Program-made: the position numbers and the translations under genes | The notes under the pieces: generated by a model | What the model was told of the DNA's origin: nothing | Seen by the model: the letters and a program-made list of their open reading frames with translations, nothing else | Database searches by the model: none | Shown here: one piece after another, positions 7,830 through 14,492 of the stretch | Position numbering within the stretch: the stretch's first letter is position 1 | Layout of the letters: every line of letters begins with the position of its first letter | Source of the DNA: an uncultured Eubacteriales bacterium | GTDB lineage: Bacteria; Bacillota; Clostridia; Lachnospirales; Lachnospiraceae | DNA: 36,113 nucleotides | Assembly (NCBI GenBank): GCA_949299375.1 | Contig: CASGAH010000026.1 | Location: forward strand, 1 to 36,113 | Reading direction: 5' to 3'

Positions 7830-8732
7830 ATGAATACCAGAACCGCTTCCCCAAAGGGTCAGGATACAAAAAAGAAAATAAAAAGAGTCCTCATCGGTGC
7901 CTTTTTCGCTCTGCTTTTTTTCGGCGCCCTGACCCTTGTTCGACACCGGTTTCCTCAGACCGAATATTATGTCAAAGATTTCTTCCTCCAGTTCCGCCGC
8001 GGACAGCTGCCGCAGGAAGAGACATCCCTTGCCCTCGCAGAAAAAACGTACGAGGAGCTTTTGGCCGACCCCCGCATCACCTTCAATCAATCCCTGATGC
8101 TGATCAACACGCAATATCCGCTGGAGGCGGACTTTGCGGCAGATCTCGGGGAATATAAAGACAGCGGCGTTGTTATGAACAACTGTGTGATGGAGGCGTA
8201 TGCCAGGATTTCTGACAGCGTGAGGGAGCGCTTCGGGGAAACGCTATACATCCGCTCCGCTTACCGGTCTGCCGCAGAACAGCAGGAACAAATTGATCTC
8301 CAGGGAGACTCCATCGCCACGGCCGTGGGAGCCAGCGAGCATCAGGCTGGCCTTGGATTGGACGTGTATGTACCTTACTTTGCGGGACCTGCCTTCCTGA
8401 AAACCCCGGCTGGCCGATGGGTTGCCTTCCACTGTCAGGACGAGGGATTCATCCTCCGCTACCCCGTCTACGGAGAGAAAGAGACCGGCATTTCCTTTGA
8501 GCCATGGCATCTGCGCTATGTGGGCTTCCCACACGCCAAAGTCATCATGGAAAACCGCCTGACCCTGGAAGAATACATCGGATTTCTCAAACCCGGAAGC
8601 TTCTACCGGTACGAAGACTACATTTTAAGCCGCCAATCCCCCGAATCCATTCAGATTCCGGAGGAGTTTGAAAGCGCGGTTGTCTCCCCGGACAACTGCG
8701 GCTTCCTGATCCTTACATTCCAGCAAAAATGA
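7830..8732 (+). CDS. VanY-like D-alanyl-D-alanine carboxypeptidase (M15B)
   Basis: This is a membrane-anchored zinc peptidase predicted to trim the terminal D-Ala from peptidoglycan stem peptides outside the cell. Residues 1-17 are cytoplasmic and basic. A single membrane helix spans about 20-38 (VLIGAFFALLFFGALTL), and a spacer leads to the catalytic domain (about 105-270). Zinc ligands are visible in SEHQAGLGLDV (His and Asp) and EPWHLRYVG (His), with the substrate motif SAYRSAAEQ upstream. Length is 300 residues. No vanRS-type regulators or D-Ala-D-Lac genes are nearby, so a housekeeping or envelope-stress role is more likely than glycopeptide resistance. Confidence 0.88.
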   Translation: MNTRTASPKGQDTKKKIKRVLIGAFFALLFFGALTLVRHRFPQTEYYVKDFFLQFRRGQLPQEETSLALAEKTYEELLADPRITFNQSLMLINTQYPLEADFAADLGEYKDSGVVMNNCVMEAYARISDSVRERFGETLYIRSAYRSAAEQQEQIDLQGDSIATAVGASEHQAGLGLDVYVPYFAGPAFLKTPAGRWVAFHCQDEGFILRYPVYGEKETGISFEPWHLRYVGFPHAKVIMENRLTLEEYIGFLKPGSFYRYEDYILSRQSPESIQIPEEFESAVVSPDNCGFLILTFQQK

Positions 8733-8795
8733 GAGAGATTTCTTCTGATCTGTTGTCTTGTAGGTTCCAAAATCATGCATGACTCAGACATCCGA

Positions 8796-8952
8796 TTATA
8801 GCTCTGCACAAACCAGATCATACAATGCCCGCATCAGTTCCTCTCCCCTGCGGCACTCTGAAATGAGTGTCACAACGGAATCCTGATCGGGCAGTACCAT
8901 TGTTATCTGAGAATACTTCCCGTCTGCCCGGAACGAATTTTGATTCCATTGC
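8796..8952 (-). pseudogene. C-terminal remnant of a class-C beta-lactamase-like serine hydrolase
   Basis: On the minus strand about 51 residues before the stop at 8796-8798 read NSFRADGKYSQITMVLPDQ, then DSVVTLISE and a helical end MRALYDLVCAEL. This is the usual C-terminal end of beta-lactamase/EstB-like serine hydrolases (RADG-x-x-x-Q, PDQD, valine-rich strand, last helix). Upstream the similarity stops near 8950, and the rest of the gene, including the catalytic SxxK motif, is missing from the window. No start codon with a ribosome site is seen. I call it a decayed fragment; it rests on recognition by eye. Confidence 0.6.
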
Positions 8953-9079
8953 TGACACAGACATTGTAACACAAAGCGGGCAAAATTACCACCACCACAG
9001 GCAAGGATCATCCCCATTTCCAAAAAGGATCTGTCTTTCCTACAAGATCGGCTCAATGACGGCACGAAAATATTGATCC

Positions 9080-9751
9080 TCAAAACGTCTGCTGCCTGTT
9101 TTTTTTGTTCTTTCTTGCCCGATAATCCTCATCAATGCGCTTTTTCCAATCGGCATCAAGAGACGCGTTCCGGCGCACGGTGCAGATTGCCTCGCTGACG
9201 ACCTCGTAATTGAGCTGCGTACCTTCCCTGTCAGAATGGTAGTTCACGGCGCGGTCCTCGCTGATTCCAAAGTGTCTTGCCGTCTCCACCGCGTCGATGT
9301 TAGCACCGAGGAAGAGAAACTCCCAGCCATACGTTTTCTTCTGACGCTCAATCATCTTTTTCACCTTTTGACTATCATAGCGGCGGCTTGCATTCTCCAT
9401 CCCATCCGTCGTAATGACAAACATCGTATGCTCCGGCACATCCTCCTCTCTCGCATACTTATGGACATTCCCGATGTGATGGATCGCTCCGCCGATTGCA
9501 TCCAGAAGGGCTGTGCAGCCCCGAACCGTGTAATCCTCTCTGGTCATCGGTGGAACGCTCTGGACATCCACGCGGTCATGGATCACTTCGCTGACATTGT
9601 CAAAAAGGATCGTGGAGATAAGCGCATCGCCCTCTGCTTTTTTCTGTTTCTCGATCATGGCATTGAAGCCTCCGATTGTATCCGATTCAAGTCCCTGCAT
9701 AGAACCGCTGCGGTCAAGGATAAAGACAATCTCCGTTACGTTCTTTCTCAT
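9080..9751 (-). CDS. VWA-domain (TerY-like) protein
   Basis: This soluble 223-residue protein is almost entirely a von Willebrand A domain. The metal-ion adhesion site is complete: DRSGSM near the start, a Thr in the VRGCTALLDAIG loop, and TDG in VITTDGMENAS. ATG 9751 is chosen because AGGAGG lies 8 bases upstream; a longer frame to 9805 lacks a site. Such proteins bind partner proteins through the metal, often in stress or tellurite-type gene sets. The next gene upstream on the same strand encodes a macro-domain protein, 272 bases away. A promoter-like box and a 20-bp palindrome lie between them, so the two may be regulated separately yet act together. Confidence 0.85.
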   Translation of the reverse strand: MRKNVTEIVFILDRSGSMQGLESDTIGGFNAMIEKQKKAEGDALISTILFDNVSEVIHDRVDVQSVPPMTREDYTVRGCTALLDAIGGAIHHIGNVHKYAREEDVPEHTMFVITTDGMENASRRYDSQKVKKMIERQKKTYGWEFLFLGANIDAVETARHFGISEDRAVNYHSDREGTQLNYEVVSEAICTVRRNASLDADWKKRIDEDYRARKNKKNRQQTF

Positions 9752-9865
9752 GTTCCATTCCTCCTGTATCTCTTTTTCGCTTCTTGACCAGAATCGGGTT
9801 TTCATCCCGTAGTTCTTCGCTCAGCTCACGATCTAAGTCGTTCGCTGTCTGATCTTTACAGTCTT

Positions 9866-9937
9866 ATTATACAGGATACTGCTTCCGTCGTGGTCGCATG
9901 AGAGGCGACATTATCGCTGTACAGCGATCGCTGTACA
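9866..9937 (-). promoter_or_regulatory. VWA-gene promoter region with 20-bp palindrome
   Basis: A perfect minus-strand -10 box TATAAT lies at 9866-9871; the matching -35 position (9889-9894, ACCACG) is poor, suggesting activator dependence. Upstream, TGTACAGCGATCGCTGTACA (9918-9937) is a perfect 20-bp palindrome. It overlaps a second palindrome at 9913-9928 (ATCGCTGTACAGCGAT). The core ATCGCTGTACA thus recurs with a 14-bp step. This looks like an operator for a dimeric regulator. Confidence 0.6.
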
Positions 9938-10023
9938 ACAAACGCAGTGCAGCGATACTGCTGCCGGTCTCATCCATGTCCAGGTGGAACAGGGGCGTCA
10001 AATCGCAAAAAACCGTTCTTTCT

Positions 10024-11064
10024 TTACCCCCCGAGCAAACTCTGATCAAAGGCGAACAGCGCCTCGTTTATTTCAAAAATATTGTAGTTTTCATTTTCAA
10101 TAAAATACTCAATGATAATGTCGAACTTATTGGAATGAGAGAGCGCAAAACCAGCTTTCCCAAGCATCTCCTTCGTCTCGTCCAAAGATAGCTCAAGGGC
10201 AATGGCGAAGGCGATTGCCGTGGGCTTAGATGGCTTATACAGCCGATTGCTGCGAATCTTCGAAAAGAGCTTGCGGTCAATGTTCGCCTTTCTATAGCAC
10301 TGCGCATCGGTCATGCCGCGCTCGTCAATCTTTCGCAGCAGCATCTCAGAAAAACTCTCGTCAAGTTGTTTCAAGGCATCCTCTAACGATTTTGCTGCCT
10401 TCGGCACTGCCATAGGAAACATATCGGCAGCGTCCGACTCATCCATCCGGGTGTAGACCTCGGCTTCAAAGTCAAAGCGGCTTTTGCGGAATGCATTTTG
10501 CCGTCTCATCCGCTCACAATAGCGATCGGTATGCTCATCCACATACTTGTCATCGATGTACTCGACAAGATCCTCAAACAGCTTCCCGCTGATCCGATAT
10601 GCTTTTTTGTCAAAAATCACGAGGTAGACGGTCATCTCGTTTTCCAGCAAGAACTCACAGATCGTGTCAATGGCAACGCGGAGCGCCTGATCCTTCGGAT
10701 AACCGTAGATTCCGGAAGAAATGAGGGGAAACGCAACCGTTTCACACTTCTTACCCTTGGCCAGCTCAAGTGACGTGCGATAGCAGGAAACGAGCAGCTC
10801 TCGCTCTCCATGGCTTCCGTCTCGCCAGCGCGGACCTACGGCATGGATTACATATTTACAGGGCAGAACATACCCCTTCGTCATCTTTGCACTTCCGGTT
10901 TTACAGCCGCCAAGCTTCCTGCATTCCTCCAGAAGCTCCGGTCCTGCCGCCCGATGGATACAGCCGTCAACGCCACCGCCGCCGAGAAGCGATGTGTTCG
11001 CAGCGTTTACAATTGCATCCACGTTCATCTTCGTAATGTCGTTTCTCACAATCTGTAATGGCAT
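10024..11064 (-). CDS. Macro-domain protein with C-terminal helical/HTH-like extension
   Basis: The first about 180 residues are a macro domain of the ADP-ribose-binding or hydrolysing type. Visible parts are [19 protein letters not shown] with [15 protein letters not shown] sequence after it, the substrate loop SSGIYGYP and the strand VIHAVGP. The catalytic-type Asn and Gly-rich loops are kept. A linker follows, then about 110 residues (235-346) that are helical and resemble a small helix-turn-helix module ([18 protein letters not shown], then [20 protein letters not shown]). ATG 11064 follows GGAGG by 10 bases; a TTG at 11070 is also possible. Such enzymes may reverse ADP-ribosylation or deacetylate O-acetyl-ADP-ribose; the fused module hints at self-regulation or nucleic-acid binding, which is inference. 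Confidence 0.85.
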   Translation of the reverse strand: MPLQIVRNDITKMNVDAIVNAANTSLLGGGGVDGCIHRAAGPELLEECRKLGGCKTGSAKMTKGYVLPCKYVIHAVGPRWRDGSHGERELLVSCYRTSLELAKGKKCETVAFPLISSGIYGYPKDQALRVAIDTICEFLLENEMTVYLVIFDKKAYRISGKLFEDLVEYIDDKYVDEHTDRYCERMRRQNAFRKSRFDFEAEVYTRMDESDAADMFPMAVPKAAKSLEDALKQLDESFSEMLLRKIDERGMTDAQCYRKANIDRKLFSKIRSNRLYKPSKPTAIAFAIALELSLDETKEMLGKAGFALSHSNKFDIIIEYFIENENYNIFEINEALFAFDQSLLGG

Positions 11065-11079
11065 ACGCAACGATCCTCC

Positions 11080-11884
11080 AAATCAAACATCATTTTCACA
11101 AAGAGTTATTGTCCAAAAGCAAGTCCTTTCTTTTCCATATCTCGAAGTTGTGCCGTCAATACTTTCTGCGGCACGCTGCCGATGGATTTTGGCATCAGAT
11201 ATCTGACTGTTTGATCTTGATGTCATCATAATGTTATAACAACTTAGATCCTTTTTCAAGAGAGAAACGATGTTTTGTCCATTTTCAGCATTTTGGATAA
11301 GACATTTTGTATAATTTCTTGGAAGGGGCTGTTGCGGCAGTAACAGAATCATTTGTGATGGCGGATATATCAGAACGGCCAAAGATGCCATCCATGCCCA
11401 TACTTGCCATTATTGCGATTTCTGGCACACGGAGCAGAACACGCTGCTTCTGCCGCCGATCATACTGCGGCATTCCCTCCGGCCGGTTGACCGTGCCCCG
11501 GTCAATGGCAAGGCCCTGTATTTGCGGCTTTTTTGATTTGCTCATATCCGTCTTGGTGAAGATGCTCTTTGCTTCCATCTCCCGGATGATGCGTTCTGAC
11601 CTCTTACCAGCCTCCAAGATGGATATGCCCTTCCGGGCTGGTACTGTACTGCTCCGGAACAGCCTCATCCTCCTTCGGATAGCCGATGCCGATGAAAATA
11701 GGGCGAAGATCCAGAGGGAACCCCCTGAATTTTCGCCCTTATAATGATATAACGGCGCTGCACGTACTGCATCCGCCGTTTTTCTTCGCAGGGATTTTAT
11801 CTGGATTTATCATCCATTTCACACAAAACGATTTGTCGATCTACCGCCTTCTTCGCTTCCCCTTATTTTCTGCGATTTGATTGA
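11080..11884. other. Long stretch without a confident gene; decayed DNA with hairpins
   Basis: No frame here has both a ribosome site and a recognisable protein. A minus-strand frame at 11285-11668 contains MPQYDRRQKQRVLLRVPEIA and then GRSDISAITNDSVTAA, which could be a winged-helix tail, but it has no clear start. Its upstream continuation lies in another frame, as in a broken gene. Two hairpins are visible: 11700-11739 (outer arms AGGGCGAA/TTCGCCCT), and a plus-oriented terminator-like one at 11752-11783 (ACGGCG/CGCCGT followed by five T). The stretch lies on the 3' side of tRNA-Arg, a common landing place for integrating elements. Confidence 0.4.
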
Positions 11885-11910
11885 ATCAGGGAGATTCGAA
11901 CCTCCCTGAT
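11885..11910 (-). terminator. Perfect hairpin with T-arm-like loop just after tRNA-Arg
   Basis: Arms 11885-11893 and 11902-11910 (ATCAGGGAG/CTCCCTGAT) pair perfectly over 9 bp. On the minus strand the loop reads GTTCGAAT, like a tRNA T-loop. It lies 21 bases beyond the tRNA-Arg 3' end with no U-tract. It may end the tRNA transcript or be the remains of another tRNA; I cannot decide. Confidence 0.5.
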
Positions 11911-11931
11911 CTGATTGTAATACTGCGTTAA

Positions 11932-12005
11932 CGTCTCTGAGAGGAGTCGAACCTCCGCGGACGTGCCTTAGGAGGGCACCGCTCTATCCACTGAGCTACA
12001 GAGAC
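11932..12005 (-). tRNA. tRNA-Arg (anticodon CCU)
   Basis: Read on the minus strand, the acceptor GTCTCTG (12005-11999) pairs with CAGAGAC (11939-11933). The D-arm has AGCTCAGTGGATAGAGC. The anticodon stem GTGCC/GGCAC encloses the loop CTCCTAA, giving anticodon CCU for AGG codons. The T-arm carries GGTTCGACTCC. The discriminator base is G (11932), and CCA is not encoded. Length is 74 nt. Confidence 0.95.
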
Positions 12006-12023
12006 AACTGTTTTACAATTTTT

Positions 12024-12052
12024 ATTATACGTTCCTTTTTATTTTTTGTCAA
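12024..12052 (-). promoter_or_regulatory. Consensus promoter of tRNA-Arg
   Basis: On the minus strand TTGACA (12052-12047), exactly 17 bp and TATAAT (12029-12024) form a perfect sigma-A promoter ending 18 bases before the mature tRNA 5' end. Confidence 0.9.
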
Positions 12053-12138
12053 TTCCCTTTTTGCTGCTTCTCTGCGCTATCCCCATCTGCAGTCCCGCAT
12101 TCCAGGCGCCGTTTTTTTCCTTATTTTTCCAGGAAAAA

Positions 12139-13023
12139 TCATGTTTCCTGAAATTGCACACGGCCCGTAAGCCACACACTCCCCTTGAAGCGGCGTCCTA
12201 CTTCCGGTACCCCCATCAAATCCGTCTTTTGAATTACAATTTGAAATGGCACATCGTTGCAGTCAATCAAAAGTTTGTAGATTTCTTCTCCTGTCAAACT
12301 GTTTTTGAGCAGCTCTACCTTTTCAATCGTACCCATAAGGCTATATTGGTCGCATTCCACGCCATATGGCATAAAATAAGATTCCACCAGTGTATATAGG
12401 TCTGTTGTCCTCAGCTGCCGGTTCAGTTGATGATACATTTGAATTTCCATCTGGTTGAACAAATCAAATGTCGTCGAATCCTGGTTTTTCATAGACTCCA
12501 TCATTTGACTTTTGTTCTTTGCATACAGTTTCGATTCCTCCCTCTCTTTTTCCGTCTTCTGAATCGGGAGAAGAATTTTTCCCTCTCCGGAGAGACCGGA
12601 AAAGCAGACAAACCGGCTGGCCGGAAGGACTCCTGTCTGCGCATTGAGCCGACGCATTTCCATAAAGTTAGAAACGGAGAAAATCAGCGTAATATTGATC
12701 CTGTAATCATCGCAGCTTCCAGCATACGATTCTTTCTCAGAATGCTCGTGAAAAAAACATTCTGCGCTCGTGGAAACCGTGTCACTTTCCGCATACGGGA
12801 AATAAAAATGTCTGTGAAATTGATTGTTTTCATCCAGAATTCCAAACAAGGCGACACCCATACCCGGGGCGAACTCCCGCGACATCGCGGCAAAATTTGT
12901 CTCATCGTTGATCCGGATGACCTCGACATGATCCGGCTGACGAACGATCTGATCAAAGAGGGATGTTAACTGTTTGTAATTGGTAATACATTTAAATCCA
13001 ACCGATCTAAGGTAATTGTGCAT
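12139..13023 (-). CDS. DUF3881 family protein
   Basis: This 294-residue soluble protein begins MHNYLRSVGFKCITNYKQL and continues with the DUF3881 pattern known from Lachnospiraceae. That pattern includes MGVALFGILDENNQFHRHFY, an FYFPYAES region, a charged helical middle (about 170-215) and a C-terminal beta-rich part with FKGSVWLTGRVQF. Function is unknown. GGAGG lies 9 bases before ATG 13023, and a near-perfect promoter lies farther upstream, so it is probably a single-gene transcript. There is no signal peptide or membrane segment. Confidence 0.8.
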   Translation of the reverse strand: MHNYLRSVGFKCITNYKQLTSLFDQIVRQPDHVEVIRINDETNFAAMSREFAPGMGVALFGILDENNQFHRHFYFPYAESDTVSTSAECFFHEHSEKESYAGSCDDYRINITLIFSVSNFMEMRRLNAQTGVLPASRFVCFSGLSGEGKILLPIQKTEKEREESKLYAKNKSQMMESMKNQDSTTFDLFNQMEIQMYHQLNRQLRTTDLYTLVESYFMPYGVECDQYSLMGTIEKVELLKNSLTGEEIYKLLIDCNDVPFQIVIQKTDLMGVPEVGRRFKGSVWLTGRVQFQET

Positions 13024-13062
13024 ATACGCTGTCCTCCAGAGACCCTTTTTACACTGTATCTT

Positions 13063-13091
13063 ATTCTACTCTAAATCATGCGTTTCGTCAA
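13063..13091 (-). promoter_or_regulatory. Promoter of the DUF3881 gene
   Basis: On the minus strand TTGACG (13091-13086), a 17-bp spacer and TAGAAT (13068-13063) are near consensus and lie 40 bases before the start codon. Confidence 0.8.
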
Positions 13092-13147
13092 GACATATTC
13101 TTGGTCGGAAATACACCGCTTCTAAGCGCCTTCTCCTTCGATCCGGA

Positions 13148-13450
13148 TTACCTATCGAGATCTGTCGTTTCTTTCTGCACCATGTATTCCTCCAATATGT
13201 TCTTGAGGGAAGCCATGGAACTGCCATGAGAACGGGCAATCTTTGTCTGAGATTTTGTTTTACTCAGTGCGCATCGAACCATTTTGTGAGATACCGTACT
13301 CGTAAACAGCACAAGAAGATCCGGTGAACCGATATTCTTCAGGCTGTTTGTCATTTTGGGATACACCTTTGCTTTGCAATTATATTTTCCGCACAGGCTT
13401 ATATATTGCCTTGTCATACATTCGTTTCCTCCAATAATGATAATATTCAC
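13148..13450 (-). CDS. DUF2325 family protein
   Basis: This 100-residue protein opens MNIIIIGGNECMTRQYISLC and has the diagnostic SPDLLVLFTSTVSHKMVRCA stretch of DUF2325, a small Rossmann-like fold found beside ferrous-iron transporter genes in many Clostridia. The start codon is GTG 13450, with AGGAAGAG about a dozen bases upstream. No feoA or feoB is in the window, but the upstream sequence carries a DtxR/IdeR-like box (13471-13489), which supports iron- or manganese-controlled expression. Function is unknown. Confidence 0.8.
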   Translation of the reverse strand: MNIIIIGGNECMTRQYISLCGKYNCKAKVYPKMTNSLKNIGSPDLLVLFTSTVSHKMVRCALSKTKSQTKIARSHGSSMASLKNILEEYMVQKETTDLDR

Positions 13451-13470
13451 AGAACGCTCTTCCTTTCCAA

Positions 13471-13489
13471 GTAGGTTAGCTTTAACTAA
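13471..13489 (-). promoter_or_regulatory. DtxR/IdeR-like metal-regulator box
   Basis: On the minus strand TTAGTTAAAGCTAACCTAC matches the IdeR/DtxR consensus TTAGGTTAGGCTAACCTAA at 15 of 19 positions by my count. It sits 21 bases before the GTG of the DUF2325 gene and has GTTAG/CTAAC dyad arms. A metal-dependent repressor could bind here. Confidence 0.55.
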
Positions 13490-13502
13490 CTAACGGGTTT
13501 TT

Positions 13503-13568
13503 AAAAAACTGCTTTCCGGCAGTCTCTCTATCGTCTTAATTCTACCGTATCCCCCATGGACTTGTCAA
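13503..13568 (-). promoter_or_regulatory. Promoter and short terminator-like hairpin before DUF2325
   Basis: On the minus strand TTGACA (13568-13563), 18 bp and TAGAAT (13544-13539) form a promoter. The leader then folds as ACTGC/GCAGT (13508-13523) with a 6-base loop, followed by six U (13508-13503). The hairpin may end the acetyltransferase transcript or act as a leader attenuator; its 5-bp stem is weak. Confidence 0.55.
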
Positions 13569-13644
13569 GAGCATTTCTCCAATTTAAATCGAATCGGGGA
13601 AGATTTCTTCCAACACGCCGGAATGGATTTCGATGTTGTCCGTG

Positions 13645-14331
13645 TCAGCTGCCTTCTCCGATGCCATAGAAAGGAATGTCACCCATTTCGATGATCTTGT
13701 TCTTTAATATCGTCACAAGGTAGGAACCAATTCCCCTTGAACGGTATTCCGGAAGAATGTCGATTCCGATCTGCTGCCAATGCGGTGCATCCTCAGAGCA
13801 TCCTGCCATCCCCATTATGGTATCTCCGTCGACCGCAGCGACAACAATTTTGTCAGGCCGATCCGAACATGGCTCCGGATAGGAGATTGCATTCGGAAAG
13901 CGCGGATTTCCATAGAATTGACCGATCCCACTCCCGGAAAACCACCTCACCGGATATCGTTCTCCCACCTCGACATGGCAGCAGGGCAGAAACATATGAT
14001 GCGTCGGCGCCACCTGATATCCGTACCCTTTCAATTCTTCGTTCAGTCTCATAAGATTCCCGAATTCAAAGAGACGGTGTCCCTCTGCATCTTTGATCAA
14101 ACGATACAGAAATTCGTGCAGGCATTCGTCCGCCATCATGACAGTGTTTTTTCCAAGTGTCGCCATCTGAAAGAAGGGGATCCCGGGGTTATATTTTCTT
14201 CTGCCCTCATTTTGTTTCGAAACTGTAACGATATTATCCTTCGCCAAGAAATCCTCCGGGGTGCAGTTGAAATCAATCGCCAACTGCTGTAAGAGCTTTT
14301 TGTCATATTTTTGAAACATGATTCGATCCAT
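13645..14331 (-). CDS. GNAT-family N-acetyltransferase
   Basis: This 228-residue protein has an N-terminal part of unknown role (MFQKYDKKLLQQLAIDFNCT near the start) and a C-terminal acetyl-CoA-binding GNAT fold. The latter shows AAVDGDTIMGMAGCSEDAPH, then the pyrophosphate loop IDILPEYRSRGIGSYLVT. It ends shortly after FYGIGEGS, a little early compared with related proteins, so the last strand may be shortened. The start ATG 14331 follows AGGAGG by 4-5 bases; the frame extends to 14370 without a better site. Substrate is unknown. It stands between the SLH peptidase-like gene and the DUF2325 gene on the same strand. Confidence 0.75.
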   Translation of the reverse strand: MDRIMFQKYDKKLLQQLAIDFNCTPEDFLAKDNIVTVSKQNEGRRKYNPGIPFFQMATLGKNTVMMADECLHEFLYRLIKDAEGHRLFEFGNLMRLNEELKGYGYQVAPTHHMFLPCCHVEVGERYPVRWFSGSGIGQFYGNPRFPNAISYPEPCSDRPDKIVVAAVDGDTIMGMAGCSEDAPHWQQIGIDILPEYRSRGIGSYLVTILKNKIIEMGDIPFYGIGEGS

Positions 14332-14373
14332 CTTTCCTCCTATACCGACTTCTTTTTTGATTCGATCCATCTG
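14320..14373. repeat. Direct repeat around the acetyltransferase start
   Basis: GATTCGATCCATCT occurs at 14320-14333 and again at 14360-14373, 40 bp apart. The left copy contains the start codon. The duplication makes a second in-frame MDRI just upstream, which explains the misleading longer reading frame. Confidence 0.8.
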
Positions 14374-14400
14374 GCGAGCCCCTTTGCGGGCGCATCATGC

Positions 14401-14436
14401 GATCGGATCGGGAAAGATTCCTTCCCCGATCCGATC
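14401..14436 (-). terminator. 12-bp hairpin behind the SLH peptidase-like gene
   Basis: Arms 14401-14412 and 14425-14436 (GATCGGATCGGG/CCCGATCCGATC) pair perfectly around a 12-base loop that can pair further. It lies 57 bases after the stop of the large SLH gene, with no U-tract on either strand. Confidence 0.55.
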
Positions 14437-14492
14437 TTCACGATAAAAACTTCGCTTTCCTCTCAACGAGGATTATTGGATGCGGCTTTGTC

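Noticed and set aside
7830..8732. Vancomycin-resistance locus
   Set aside because: Only a VanY-like peptidase is present, without ligase, vanHAX or a two-component system.
10024..11064. DarTG-type toxin-antitoxin
   Set aside because: The macro domain could suggest DarG, but there is no DarT-like ADP-ribosyltransferase next to it; the neighbour is a VWA protein.
11307..11744. Plus-strand gene ending before a terminator-like hairpin
   Set aside because: The frame has no ribosome site and its composition is not protein-like; the opposite strand looks slightly better but is also broken.
11885..11910. A second tRNA gene
   Set aside because: Only a T-arm-like hairpin exists; acceptor, D and anticodon arms are missing.
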